Part shown: positions 37,499 through 49,624 of the stretch, piece by piece | Position numbering within the stretch: position 1 is the first letter of the stretch | Layout: every line of letters starts with the position of its first letter | From: Carettochelys insculpta | Lineage: Eukaryota > Chordata > Testudines > Carettochelyidae | Reading direction: 5' to 3' | Assembly (NCBI RefSeq): GCF_033958435.1 | Contig: NC_134137.1 | Coordinates: 171,753,501 to 171,817,500 of the forward strand | DNA: 64,000 bases | The notes under the pieces: generated by a model | Database searches by the model: none | Seen by the model: the letters and a program-made list of their open reading frames with translations, nothing else | Told to the model about the DNA's origin: nothing | Translations under genes and position numbers: made by a program

Positions 37499-37760
37499 GG
37501 CTATGTCTAGACCACAGGCTTCTGTCAACAAAACATCTGTGGACAGAAATTTTGTTGACAGAGTGCACGTGTAGTCTGCAGATCTCACAGAAGAGATCTG
37601 TTGTTCAGGAGCTGTCTGTCGACATTCCTGTACACCTTGTTCCATGAGGAAGAAGGGATGTCTCATAGGGCTCTTTTTTTTTTTTCCCTGACATTTGGGC
37701 CCATATGGATGGGCCAAATGTCAGAAAAGCCTCTCCTGACAGAGCCGTCAGCAAAAAAGA
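37499..37760. mobile_element. MITE family A, copy 3, 3' end missing
   Basis: It starts with the best-preserved family end, GGCTATGTCTAGA, and shares CAGGCTTCTGTC, GAGGAAGAAGGGATG, GACATTTGGGCCCATATGG and CAAATGTCAGAAAAGCCTC with copy 1. It ends near AGATACAG without the terminal inverted repeat and runs into CR1-like sequence. Confidence 0.7.
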
Positions 37761-37764
37761 TACA

Positions 37765-37905
37765 GTTCTCAGAAATCAGCCTAAAGGAATCCACTCGGGG
37801 TGTACTGTCATTAATAAAGATGTTGAATGACCTGGATGTAGGAATAGACTCTAGATGATCCTTGCAGTCCTTTCTAAACCTGTGATTCTATGAAACAGAA
37901 CTGGC
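37765..37905 (+). mobile_element. CR1-like 3' fragment, plus strand
   Basis: The stretch GATGATCCTTGCAGTCCTTT followed by CTAAACCTGTGATTCTATGA is a CR1 3' end with its octamer-like ATTCTATG tail. Upstream GGAATAGACTCTAGATG belongs to it. It is only about 100-140 bp long. Confidence 0.6.
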
Positions 37906-37954
37906 TGGTTTTAATTTCTGTTTATAATCTACTTTCCGATTTCATGCTGTAATA

Positions 37955-38299
37955 CAGGGGTGAGCAAAGTAAGGGGGCAGGCCCTCTCAGTGGGTGGCGG
38001 GGGGTGAAATTTCCTAAGGAGGTACAGCACGATCGGCTGCTGGGTCTCAGGCTCATCCATCTCATTAAAATTACTGAAATATGTTACCGTTTTTATGTAT
38101 GTGTATTCACATTTATATACTGATTAATCGACTTTACATTCTACATACCTGCTTTCTTACAAACGCCAAAAGATCCCCCACAACCCAATAGGAACAGAAC
38201 AACATTTCCTTTGATTGTGATTATATTAGACAGGTTGGGGGCCTTGCTAACTGCCAGGAGAAAAAGTAAGGCCCAATGTAAAAAGTTCACCCACCCCTG
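37955..38299. mobile_element. hAT-like MITE with inverted repeats
   Basis: Left CAGGGGTGAGCAAAGT and right (reverse complement) CAGGGGTGGGTGAACTTT are inverted repeats of the CAGGGGTG hAT type. Flanking octamers CTGTAATA and CAGAATCA do not match, so the duplication is decayed or was overwritten by the adjoining CR1. No coding content. Confidence 0.65.
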
Positions 38300-39003
38300 C
38301 AGAATCACAGAATCATAGGGCTGGAAGGGACCTCAGGAGATCATCTTGTCCAGCCCCCTGGATGACCCCCACTAGAGTCATCCCAGCCAGGACCTTGTCC
38401 AGCTGGGACTTAAGAACCTCGAGGGATGGAGAATCCACCACCTCTCTACGCAATGCATTCCAATGCTTCACCACCCTCCTGGTAAAGTAGTTTTTCCTTA
38501 TATCTAACCTACACCTCTCTCTCTTCAACTTCAGACCATTACTCTTGTTCCGTCATCTGACACCGCTGAAAAAAGCTTCTCAACCTCCTCTTCAGAGCTC
38601 CCCTTCAGTAAGTTGAAGGCTGCTATTAAATCACCCCTAAGTCTTCTCTTCTGTAAACTAAACAAACCCTAATCTCTCAGCCTATCCTCCTAGGTCTTGT
38701 GCTCCAGACCCTTAATCCTTTTTGTTGCCCTCCACTGAACCTGCTCCAGCAAATCCACATCCTTTTTATACTGGGGGGCCCAAAACTCGACACAAAATTC
38801 ACGATGTGGCCTCACCAGTGCCGAATAGAGGGGGAACAACTACTTCTCTAGATCTGCTCAAAATGCTCCTCCTAATGCACCCTAGTATGCCATTAGCCTT
38901 CTTGGCTACAAGGGCACACTGTTTACTCATATCCAGCCTTTCATCCACCATAACCCCTAGGTCCCTTTCCATCGTACTGCGTCATAAATCGTTTCCACTC
39001 TAG
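38300..39003 (-). mobile_element. CR1 LINE 3' fragment, minus strand
   Basis: The left border shows the CR1 tail in reverse (AGAATCACAGAATCATAG, octamer-like), then GGCTGGAAGGGACCTCAGG and GACTTAAGAACCTC, all typical CR1 3'UTR and ORF-end sequence. The minus-strand frame LDIRKNYFTRRVVKHWNALR is part of the C-terminal CR1 coding region. It runs to about 39000 and is 5'-truncated. It lies in PDXK intron 4. Confidence 0.88.
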
Positions 39004-40832
39004 TATGAAGCTTTGAAGAGCTTCATAATATCTCCAATATTTTCACTGAAATTTTAACCAAAAAACCCACTACTTATGAAAAATATTTCTGTTCATAGGT
39101 GTTTCATTTTATTTTAAACACATAAAAAGGTTTAAAAAATAAAAGTATAAATCTAGTCTCAGCCTGGCTCAAAACCACATCAGCCAGAGCCATGGTTAAA
39201 CATGGTTTTTGCTGTACGGTGCTGGCTTTAAGCCAGGCTCCCCAATATTTTTTGTGGTGTCAAGGCAGTTTTAGAATGATAGTCTTCCCAGCCACGTTAT
39301 ATACATTCTTTTGACATGGTAGAAGCTGCCACACAGGGAACTGCTCCAAACCCTGGTACACACAGTACTAACCAGGTGACAAAATGATTTTATAAAGTCC
39401 TCGTACAGCCTGGTCCTTTTTTAGGCGAGATCAAACAGTTCCCAAAAATACACGGTAAACAGAATTAGACATTAATGCTGAAATTTTGATGCATGTAGGC
39501 TTGTTGTTTCCTCTATGAGCTGTTTAAGCATGGTTTAGCTGGGTAGAGAGAGTCTTAATTTCAGCAGAAATATTACATACTTCACGGTATTCGAAGATTC
39601 TTAATGTTGATTGTCCAACTATACCACTGAGGCCTTTATTTCAGCAGGAAGTGTTTGCTATTTATAGTACATTTGTTGAAACGTGTAGTGCCTTTTATGA
39701 ATGAAAGATGCGCTCATATATGAGCTACTTTACATTACACATCAGAATGAGTCTTGAGCATTTTTCACCTAAAAGTTTGTTGGTGGGGGGGGGGGAGGGA
39801 AATCACTGCTCTGCTTCAGGATGGAGCAAACAGGAAGCTCCTCCTGCTTGCAGTTTGGCCCCTGGTGGACACCTTAGATTGGCCAGCATAGGTTGGTTAC
39901 AATTCTTCAGCTCTGCAGGCCAAAGTCAGTGACTGAAATTCAAGTGCTGCTGGCTCAGATGAGACATACCCCAGAAACCAACGCCTGTCAGAGTAAAAAT
40001 TCTGTTAGCGACAGAAAGCATTTAATACATCCCCATGCATTTGAGTCACGTGTTCCAACTGGTAATGGTGAACCATATGGGGAGTGTTCTGACCATGCAG
40101 CTCTGTGTAATCTGAAGACCATCGGGTCAGGCCATCATTTGCAGTCCCTATTCATGGAGAGCTCTCAACGGACCTGACTGTGCAACTTTAACGGGTCCAA
40201 CTAGTGTCTGCAGGGTTTGACCTGGGCTGTTCAGAGTACCTATAATGAGCAACTTGATAACTTGGGGGTCTGGTAATGGGAAATGCAGGGTTTTGTGCCT
40301 TGACTGCTGGTTTGAGACTGGCCAGCGATAGGCAGCTGAACATTACTGCCAACCGCCAGGCTTCACACAATCTCAGAGACAGGTCCAGAACTAAAGGGTC
40401 CTTTCAGAAATGAAAAGGCCAGGGCACTCTCTCCAGAATGCGAGGCTGCACACCTTTGCAGGACAACGAGGAGATGTCTTTATCTGAGGATCACGAGACG
40501 ACATGAGTTTCCAACATTATCAGTACTTCTCAGACAAATGGCACCAACTAGACAGGATTTCAGGGGACTTGGCTAGATAGAGAGCATCTCTTCTTACAGC
40601 GTTTCTTTCTTTGGCAGGCCTGATGCAAGGAAAGCACCAGAAGACACAAAAGTAGAAAGAAAATCACTACAGCAACGCTAGACTGAAATTTCAATAGAGT
40701 CTCAGCAAAATCAAAACAGGGCATTGTTGTGAAATTCAGAAGAAGTCACGGCACTGTCTTCATCTGAAGTGATGTCAATATGTGGGTACAAAATAATGAG
40801 ACTGAAAAGGTTAAAAGCCATCCAACCCTTAC
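39004..40832. other. PDXK intron 4, part, no gene seen
   Basis: Intronic DNA with a G-run at about 39785-39795. Several short ORFs are without domains. The sequence directly adjoins exon 4. Confidence 0.5.
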
Positions 40833-40916
40833 CATACACCAGGTTAGAGTTCTGTTGCTTTAACTCCTGAACAATATCAACCACCATTGCAAGGAACGAT
40901 GCATCCCTGGTGTAAC
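40833..40916 (-). CDS. PDXK: PDXK exon 4
   Basis: This 84-nt exon encodes [18 protein letters not shown] and then KQQNSNLVY, flanked by split Gly and Val codons. The donor is GTAAGG and the acceptor CTAAAG. The motif following LTG (YTRD) lies at the pyridoxal-binding pocket in the family. No frame damage is seen. Confidence 0.94.
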
Positions 40917-41431
40917 CTTTAGGGAGGAAAAAAAAATAAGTTACTTTGAGAGAGCACTCTTCTGTTTAAATCAGACTTGTCTCTATGCAGAAAGGAGTGT
41001 TGGTCATTTCTTCCCAGTCCTGGAAAAAAACATTTAACAACAGAAACATCTTATTTTATTCAGCAATAAGAGCATTGGGAACAAGTCAAGATCAATATTT
41101 GCTAACTCACCCAAACACACCTTTAAAAGAAAAACAAGTCTTAGAAATAAGGCATGCCTAGGAATTGCCCAATATACAGTCTAAAATGCTCAGAAATAAA
41201 ACATTCATTCACAAAGCACTCTCCCCTTTTGTTCAAAACACCAGTTTGCAAGTTCATAGTATAAATGGCATTGTTTAATATGCAGTAAATGAGAGAGGGA
41301 AATAGAAAACTTTAAATTTTATGAGCATTTCGGAGACTCAGACTGCCAACATCCTAACCTAACAGAAGAAAACATACATCCAGGTATGACTACACTACAA
41401 TTCCAGGGCACTGACTGCATGTCATCTACAC

Positions 41432-41925
41432 CAGTGTTTCTCAGCCTCTCTCTCCCGCTTTTTAAATATATAAATAAGTACACCTTTTTAAAATAATTGT
41501 AAGTTACCCCCATTGAAATAATTTTCAGACAATTTTTTTCTGTCATCACAACACATTTGTTTAAACAACTTAATCTTAACTGATTGGTTGGAAGAAACAG
41601 CCTACAGGTAATAAACTTGTCATCATACTTACGGCTGAGCAAAAAGGATAAATAAATAAAGTTAGATGAACATAAATCCAATTTTTTTTATTTGTGTATT
41701 TTTATGCAAACTTCAATGAATAGTAATCAATAAAATTACAAGAAAAATTATAATTAATGGGTGTGTAAAACAAGTAATTGTATGAAATTTGTTTGTGCCA
41801 ACTTCAGTAATGCTTTTTATGCAGCCTGTTGAAAAACTAGGCAAATAGCTAGATAAGATGATGTACCCCCTGGAAGACCTCAGTGTATCCTTGGGGGTAC
41901 AGGTAACCCTGATTGAGAACCACTG
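41432..41925. mobile_element. hAT element with perfect 8-bp TSD
   Basis: Left CAGTGTTTCTCAGCC and right (reverse complement) CAGTGGTTCTCAATCAGG are inverted repeats. The 8-bp duplication ATCTACAC is exact (41424-41431 and 41926-41933). The 494-bp AT-rich interior has no coding frame of note. It lies in PDXK intron 3, inserted in another short repeat. Confidence 0.92.
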
Positions 41926-41933
41926 ATCTACAC

Positions 41934-44613
41934 ATACTCAAGTGAGCTTTAATCCAGCTTGCTTGTGTATGGGAGCAGTGATGCCATGGCAGTGCTGGCG
42001 GTACAGGCCCACCTGGAATGCTGAGTAATTAATTGCCTGGATGGCGCGCAATGACACAAGAGTAACTTCAACTATGATATGCTGCCACAGCTTCACTGCT
42101 TCAGCAGCTGAGCTAGTTTATGTATGTTTACAAGATGCAATCGTACTCTGTGACTGCATGGTATAGATATCACGTACCCTGTCTCTAGCCTGTTGGGATA
42201 AAGGCTCAACTGTCATAAAAAGAAATAATTTTTAATACATGGTATCTTAAGTTTTCTTCAGATGTTACTAAAGCAAACTGGAAACTGACTTCATTTCCTC
42301 TCACTGGGCTCTCATATCTCTGGCACCACAGATGGTGGTGCTCTTCAGCAAGATGGCCTCCTCCAGCTTTTGTTTTAGAAATGCCAGTTGTACTTAAAAG
42401 ACTTGAACGTATTTTCAGAGATTTCTTTTCTTCCGAGAAGCCATAATCTCTTACAAGTGGAGAAAAAAAATGGGTGCACCTTCATGTTCATAAAATCCAT
42501 TTTACTTCAGGAAGGAGGCACTGGTGTCAGAGGGCAGGCCTGGATTTATAATAAGCAGACATCGTAGGCTGATGTCTGTATATTATGGTAGTCACTATTC
42601 ACCTTCTCAGAGTGCATTGACACAATTATCTCAAGCATTCCATCGAACTGGAATAAATTTTTTCCCCTGAGGTGCCTCTCGTCAAAGTAAGGTACCTTTG
42701 ACGAGATCCAAGTCCCTTCACCAAAGACACAGAACACAATTTAGGTTCATACAGCCAGAGTAATGCTAGCTCTCTCCATGGAGCCCAGCAAATGTGGAAT
42801 CTGAAGATCCACAGGCTCCCAAATTTCACTGCTTGGTTTAATAGCACGTCAACCCAGGAAACGCTTTGTGCCAACTGGAAGAAGCCAGAGCAAGGCATAA
42901 AGTCTTAAAGGGGATTCTCTGGCTCAGGAACACGCACATTAAGTTCGAAGGACAGCATGTGAGATCTTTGCTATCAACAGGCAACTGCCCAAGTCTCATC
43001 ACTACCATTGGAAAATGTACGGATGGATTACATTTAAGAAACCATGTCTCTGTACTGAAAATTAGGTTGTTACGGTCTATGAGCTAAGGTACGTTGACAG
43101 AAGGTGATAAATAAGGTTAAAATTCTCTTGCAGGCGTTCTTAGTAAAAGCCAAGAACAGGCTGCGGGCAACAAACAAAAAATCGTGGAAGCCTTCAACCT
43201 GTCCCTGACTTTCAACTAAAAAACATAAGGGAGAAAGTAGGGAAGGAAGCAAACGGAGCAGGGTTTGCAGCTGCTCTAGCCTTACCACTGCTCCCATGCC
43301 ATGCCTTAACTGGTGCTGTGCCAGACCTGGGGGGTTGACCCAACCCTTGCCACTGCTCCAGCAGCACCAGGACTGACTACCAGTCACTTGCTCTAGCATC
43401 CTCTGGGCTCACAGCCGCTGCAGCCTTTCCCCAGAAGTAGTCACAAAGGTCCCAGAAAGTCACAGAATTCATGACAGAATTGTATCATTCGTGATGAACA
43501 TGTACCTATCAAACGAGGGAAGGTCTTTGTCTAGTCACGTGTTGTGTATTGTCTGCTTCACAATGGAGGACTATTTGCATTACCGAAACTGAGACTAATC
43601 GAGAGACTGTGAAATCAGGAGAAATTAAAGCTGCAGGAAAAACAAACATAGCAGGGAGGATCTTGCTTACACATCAGGACACAGATTAGGGAGGTGTAAC
43701 AGATTTGGCCAGGATCTTACACCACTTACGAAACAAGGGTCACAGCCAAACTGGCTGCAGCATTTTCCAAAGATTTTCAGTGAGCTAAACTTTGTAAAAT
43801 AAGAAAGAAAGATTTATGTCTAGGCTTTAGCATACACATTATGCTTTTATTTTACTTGTAACCATGTGTGCAACTGTACTTGGACTTGCTATTATTATTT
43901 TGCATTTCTAGAGTATTTCAATTAACAAAAAACAAAAAACTTTACTTCATTTCCCTATAATTATATCTCACCACAAGCCTAAACCAGTCACAAAAAATTC
44001 GAAGGTGTTTCCAAAAAGCTAGGTTAGAAAATGTTCCCTATTTTTGACAAATGTTTTAGTTCTGAAGAGAGGATTTTAATTCCTTTTCCCTCTCCCACAT
44101 TATGCCTTTGAAAAACCACACAGGGCGAGGGAGGGGAGAGCAGGAAAACCAAAACTTTTCATGTTTTGTTGGAAGAAAACCGGAGCATTTTTGACAACAT
44201 CAAACAAACTGATTTTCTGGGTGCTTTTTTGTTTCCCCCCCACCCCCGCCCAACAGACATTTCTTTTTCGATAATTTTTGACCAGCTTTAATCACACGGC
44301 ATTGCTTGCAAAGAGCAAGGCTTAGGTTCTTGCTCCACTCTGTGTTAGACAGAGCACAGCCACCTGGGCCACTTCATTGCTAACAGGAAAAACTTATATG
44401 AATGAGCGGTAATGATTTAGCGCTTGGGACAGTTAGTATTTTCCCATCAACAAGCTCTCACCTGAATATATGCAAATATAATGCAGACCACCACTGGTCC
44501 ATGTATCAAAGTTTGGGAAGCTTAGAAGAAAGATATATGCATCCAGTGATCTGACACTCCCACTCGGGGGGGGTGGAACCAGCTTCTACTGTCCAAGGCT
44601 GGGAATGAATATA
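41934..44613. other. PDXK intron 3, part, no gene seen
   Basis: Intronic DNA. The stretch 43430-43500 (AAAGTCACAGAATTCATGACAG) resembles a short GTCAC-type repeat, not resolved further. No exon is recognised. Confidence 0.45.
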
Positions 44614-45274
44614 CAGTAAAATTCCTTTAATCCGGCCTCTGATGGTCCGGAAATCCTGATGGTCCAACATCTTTCAAAAATAGTCCCATTTATGAAGATA
44701 TTCCAGCAAGACTTGATGGTCCAGCATACAGAAGTCCCCCAAGATAGGTGGGTTTGGAGGTACACGTAAGTCGGAGGCTTGGGTGGTGGGTTGGGACTGT
44801 GGGAGGGGAACAAGGGGGCTAAACCCGGGCTGGGTTAGACCTGGGGAGGGGGCAGGGATGGAGTTGAGCCCGGGCATGCAGGGGTAGTGAAGCTGAGAAG
44901 CATGAGGGTGAAGAAGCTGCAGGAGCGCAGGGAAGAGAAGCAGCAGGGTACACAGAGGTGGTGAGCTGTGATGGGGGCGTAAGGTTTGAACCAAGCCATG
45001 GGGTTTGAACCAGGAGTGCACGGTGTGGTGAAGCTGGAGACGCACAGGGTAGAGAAGCAGCTGGGGACTCACAAGGGTGACTACAATACAGCAGTATTTA
45101 CAGTGTAATGTGGTGCTGTGTAGTAAGTAATACAGTATCAAAAGTGTGCCACGCATACATTAGTGATATTAGAATGTCTTACGGAATCATCATGGTGATG
45201 TCCAATAGTCCAGAAAATGTGGTAATCTGGCACCTGTCCAGTCCCAGACATGCTGGATTACAGGAATTTTACTG
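44614..45274. mobile_element. pogo/Tigger-like non-autonomous element
   Basis: Left CAGTAAAATTCCTTTAATCC and right (reverse complement) CAGTAAAATTCCTGTAATCC differ at one base and extend as inverted repeats for about 23 bp. TA precedes the left end (44612-44613), and TG follows the right end (one substitution from TA). The 661-bp interior has no transposase; minus-strand ORFs are composition-driven. Confidence 0.82.
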
Positions 45275-45720
45275 TGAAAGCTAAATACACAACTACTGCA
45301 ATTTTTACATTCACAGAGTCAGCACTGAGGGCCAAATGAACTTCCTATAAAAACAGGCACCATTCTGTTAATTTCAATAGTGACACCCCATATATCCTCG
45401 CTCAACATTTCTCAGAGGGATATCTGGGATATGAGACACTGTTACCAACTTTAAAAAAAAAAGTGTTTTACATGCTGCAGACACTCCCATGAAAAGGAAA
45501 TGCCTTGAGATTATTCGTCATACATTTTACTGAACATGAAACAATCTTCCGGAAAATCTTGTAGTACATTCTGTTTTCCTGGAAAATTATTCTATATGGC
45601 TATGGACTAACCCTCCACTGAGAGGGAAAAAAAAAACAACAACATTATACAAGTACCTCTTAATCCAATGAAGCCAATTTACACAGATATTCATTAGCGC
45701 ATCAGTGTCGCCGCATTCTG

Positions 45721-45930
45721 GCTGGGTCTACACATGTCCTTTCCTTTCGAAAGGTGCATGATAATGAGCAGGTTCAAAAGATGCTAATGAGGCACTGCAA
45801 TGAATATGCAGTGCCTCATTGGCATAATGGCAGCCGCAGCAATTCAAAAGTGCGGCTTTTTGAATCACGTGCCACCCATGGAGATGGGACCTTCTGAAAG
45901 GACCCCCCCCAGTTTTTGAAACCCCTTTTT
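45721..45930. mobile_element. MITE (GGTCTACAC type), one end degraded
   Basis: It begins CTGGGTCTACACATGTCC and CTTTCGAAAGG, features of turtle MITEs with GTCTACAC ends. AATGAGGCACTGCA (45786-45799) and TGCAGTGCCTCATT (45807-45820) form a perfect 14-bp inverted repeat with a 7-bp loop. The right terminal repeat is not found; sequence ends near a C-run at about 45903. Confidence 0.55.
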
Positions 45931-46912
45931 CCAATCACCAGATTTTCCCATTTTCAACTTTTGAGAATTCGCCCAAGAGGTGTTTTTCAGGAACGAATTA
46001 CCCTCGTAAGGCAGGGGAAGACTGTAGTCAACTCAACCTGGCAGTCAGTTTCTGCATGAGTTTTAGAAGCAACAGCTCACTGCTATAAGAAATACAGACC
46101 ATGAAATTTAAAACAGATGCACTGCACTCAGTGAAGTGGAATATTAATAAATCTTCTCTTATAGAGCAAGAGACTGGATATTTTGATGGGTGTATAGCTT
46201 CTCTTGTTTCAGACTGCCTATCTTCCCTTTCAAACCAGCTTATACAGTGGCTCCTTATCTACATATGTAGACACCCCCCCACACACACCCTGTGGTAAGT
46301 GAAAGAAGATTCTGCACAATCTCTTGAAAGGTTAAAAGGAACATCCTATCTCAACAAGAGCACAGCTCAAGAAACACAGTGGGATGGGGAATAAAGCCCA
46401 CATCTTCTGACTGTCTGCCTTGTGCTCAACACCCCACCACTCACAAAGATCAAGAGGGTGGGGAAAGGATGGGGAGGTGGAAAAAAAAAAAGAGCGCATA
46501 CCATGTATGAAACAAGAATAAAATCTGGTGATTCAAATGATAAAATTGCATTGATTGAGATTTTAGAAGGTTGACTCCATAGGTCTTCATAATACATATA
46601 AAAATAGTTCTCTGAATTTCTATGATTCCCGAGTGTCACCCAGCACATTAATGGTTACCCAAATATATCCTTAATTCTGGGATCACATTCCCCATTCCAT
46701 TACAAAACAGCCACTTTAAAGGTGGAATACAGCACCTGCGTCATGACGTATGGCACAAAGAGCAAGAGGATACAGTATGAAGGTGACACTGTAGGAGAAT
46801 CTGAAGAGGGAGAACGTAATTAACTGGTTTTGAAAAAAAAAGTCAAGGACATGGGTTATCACTTTAACTTTGGTGTAAATATCACGGACTCTCCAAAGAA
46901 ACAAGCACTTAC
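45931..46912. other. PDXK intron 3, part, no gene seen
   Basis: Intronic DNA with no domain-bearing frames. A poly-A-like tract at about 46481-46491 and a CACACACC stretch at 46267-46288 are noted. Adjoins exon 3. Confidence 0.45.
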
Positions 46913-47017
46913 CGGTGAGCACATAGTCATAGCGGTTGACATTGTTCAGCTTAAGCCCATCGTACAGTTCGTGTAGTTCATCCGAATTTAACACCTGCCC
47001 CTTCCAGTGGGCATAAC
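46913..47017 (-). CDS. PDXK: PDXK exon 3
   Basis: This 105-nt exon encodes [20 protein letters not shown] and continues to NRYDYVLTG. Both end codons are split (phase 1 in, phase 1 out). The acceptor is TTTTCAG and the donor is a consensus GTAAGT. The [12 protein letters not shown] stretch is nearly invariant among vertebrate pyridoxal kinases, and the Tyr at the next exon start (human Tyr84) stacks on the substrate ring. The exon sits 13.6 kb from exon 2, and the intron between them holds the complete Harbinger transposon. Confidence 0.95.
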
Positions 47018-49130
47018 CTGAAAAGGGAAGGCCAAATGACTTATCCAACCCCATTTCATATTTTGGATCAGATATTATACATGCAGGAATTGGCTCCCCG
47101 CACCCGCAAAAATAATGTTGCTGTTGAAAACTGGGTGAATTGTTAACAGAACAGTTACATTCTCAGCATTCTCTGAACTCTCTCAAAAGGAACTGTTTGT
47201 GGAAAGGCCACTCTACAGACGCAAGTTTTGAATGTATCAGCAAAGCAGGAAATGCCCAACCGGAGAGTGCAAGCTTTCCCGCAAAGCCTTCACCAAACAG
47301 CCCTGACCTGGAGGCCAGAAGCTAGTTTTCATTTTCTTAGCTTAGAATAGAATTTCCTTTTATTTTATATTATACCAATGCAGCCTGACAGCAGCCTGAG
47401 AGCTTGATGACAGATGTATTTGTGGAGAACAAACTCTGCAGCCACTCGGAATTAAGTGTGCATGCAAGATATATACTAGGTCCCCTGTCCTCACTGCCCT
47501 ATATTGTCAAAGAGGGATTCTCCATTTACTTTAGCAAACAGGTTAGGCTTAAACCCAGGCCTTACCCCATGCACTCAAATGCAAGACAGAAAATTATTGA
47601 GCAGTAAGCAAATCTGCCCTCAGTTCCCACTGTGGAAGAATGGCATTGAGCCAGCACAAGCAACTAGGGTATAAACATATTGGAAAGTCCCAAAAACAAG
47701 AACTCTCACCGGGGTCCCACCCCTCACGGGTGCCTGGATCCCGTCCAGCTGTAGCTACATCCACTGCAGCCCCTGAGGCAAGGACAACGGGGACGGGACT
47801 TCCTGCAGTTTAAGGGACAAAAGCATGCCAAAAGCCCTATGACTCCTAACTGCTTTGCTCCGTACAGGATTTCTAACTTATCCTTCTGTAATACCAATAT
47901 CTTAGTGATATTAATAAAGGATCGTTAACTGCGGGAAACTGTCAAAGAGAATCCATAACCCTGTGACTTTATGCAGGCATACGTGGTTTGTTCCATCTGA
48001 TCACAGCTATATGAAAATCACGCAGCAGCTAGCAACTGCCACACTCAGCTGCCTCAGATAAAACATTCTTCGTTTGGCATTTGTTCACTAAAATCCGATA
48101 GTGTAGGCACATCTTGTGACAGTGTTCCATTAGGAGTAGCAGCATGCCATTCTCAGCAACAGGGCATCTGAATTTGCAGGACTTTGGAGCAGCCCTGTGA
48201 TCATCAGTCATCGTCAACTATTAAGAGCAAAGAAATACCTTGCCACGCCCGCCTACCCTCAGAAAGGTCTAAGAGTAGTAAGTATGTACTGAAGTTAGGC
48301 TCAACACCCATTGCTATCAATCTAAAGTTTTGACTTCAATGGTTCCTGAATCAGACCTGTAGAACCTTTAAGGCAGCATGTACCCAGTGTACATCTGTCT
48401 ACAGGGCCTGGAACCTGTCTACAGAAGGGGCTGCCTCTCCATATGCGCCACACTGACACAGAGCTTGATATAAGAGAGGGGTGTTGCTTCCAGGAAAATT
48501 TGGAAAGGGCCCCACAGCTTGAGCCCTTTCTACTGCTTTAGCATATATATGACCTTCAGACTATGCTACCATCTCCTCACCTTACTGGGACTATGGAGAG
48601 CGAAGTGCTACTTGAGGCACCTTCCACAGGCCTACCCTCAAAAGCAGAAGGTTAAACAGTATTCACTGTAGGAGCTAAATGTTCTTCTGGCTTTGCTTTT
48701 CATCCCATTTTCCGTTATTAGAGTAATTATCCAGGGTGTTAATGCTTGGCATAAGTGTGTGTTGGGTGTGCATGGGTTTGTAGAAACAAATACACACACA
48801 GCAGACGAACAGCCACAACCTATCTCCTCCTCCTCACACTTCCCAGACTCAAAAAATACCACTTCCAGCCAGTGGGCTGAGAGACAGCCACTCCGGCCTG
48901 CTCTCAGTTCAATACATATGCAGGAAATGTTGGGTTTGGGAAGAAGTGAACAAAATGAAGAATTCCCAAATGTAGTAGTGCTTTTTTTCCCAGGAAAAAA
49001 AGGTGCCAGAACTCAAGTCTGATGATTCTTCATAGGGGCTAGGGTGTTCAGTTTTAATGCCCCAGTCTCCATGCTGCTGTGGGACTGGCAAAAGCTCCTG
49101 CCCCACTCCCTGTGCTGCACATGAGATTTG
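47018..49130. other. PDXK intron 2, part, no gene seen
   Basis: Intronic DNA with only short spurious ORFs. Short decayed repeats are possible (for example the TGACTTCAATGG region near 48335). No exon or RNA gene is seen. Confidence 0.45.
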
Positions 49131-49212
49131 TAACTCAGTGCTTCATTGGCATTTTTGGGTTCCCTCATTTGCATTGTTCTTTCAAAAGAAGAATGTAGTG
49201 TAGGCATAGCCC
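49130..49212. mobile_element. MITE end fragment
   Basis: The segment ends with CTTTCAAAAGAAGAATGTAG followed by TGTAGGCATAGCCC, the inverted form of the GGCTATGTCTACA-type MITE end seen elsewhere in the window. Only this terminus is present, immediately next to the Harbinger insertion. Confidence 0.5.
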
Positions 49213-49264
49213 AAGAGTTTAACCTGGCCAGCAGAAGACTGGGCAGAAACCGCTGGGACTCTTA

Positions 49265-49460
49265 GACTACGTCTACACGTGCACCCAACATCGAAATAGC
49301 TTATTTCGATGTTGCGACATCGAAATAGTCTATTTCGATGAATAACGTCTACACGTCCTCCAGGGCCGGCAACGTCGATGTTCAACTTCGACGTTGCTCA
49401 GCCCGACATCGAAATAGGCGCAGCGAGGGAACGTCTACACGTCAAAGTAGCACACATCAA
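49265..49460. repeat. Harbinger left subterminal repeats
   Basis: GTCTACACGT occurs at about 49271, 49347 and 49433. ATCGAAATAG and its inverse CTATTTCGAT alternate to form nested palindromes at 49289-49345. Spaced boxes of this kind are the usual binding sites for the Myb-like protein of Harbinger elements (inference). Confidence 0.7.
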
Positions 49461-49624
49461 AATAGGGATGCCAGGCACAGCTGCACACAGGGTCAACGGG
49501 CGGACTAGCGCTTCCGGGGCAACAGCTAGCCGCTCCCTTAAAGGGCCCCTCCCACATACACTCAGCCTGCACAGCACGCGGTCTGAGGAGCCATATAGGC
49601 ACACAGACCCCGAGCGCTGCAGTC

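Noticed and set aside
37955..38299. Clean 8-bp duplication for the hAT-like MITE
   Set aside because: The flanking octamers agree at only about half the positions; the duplication cannot be claimed.
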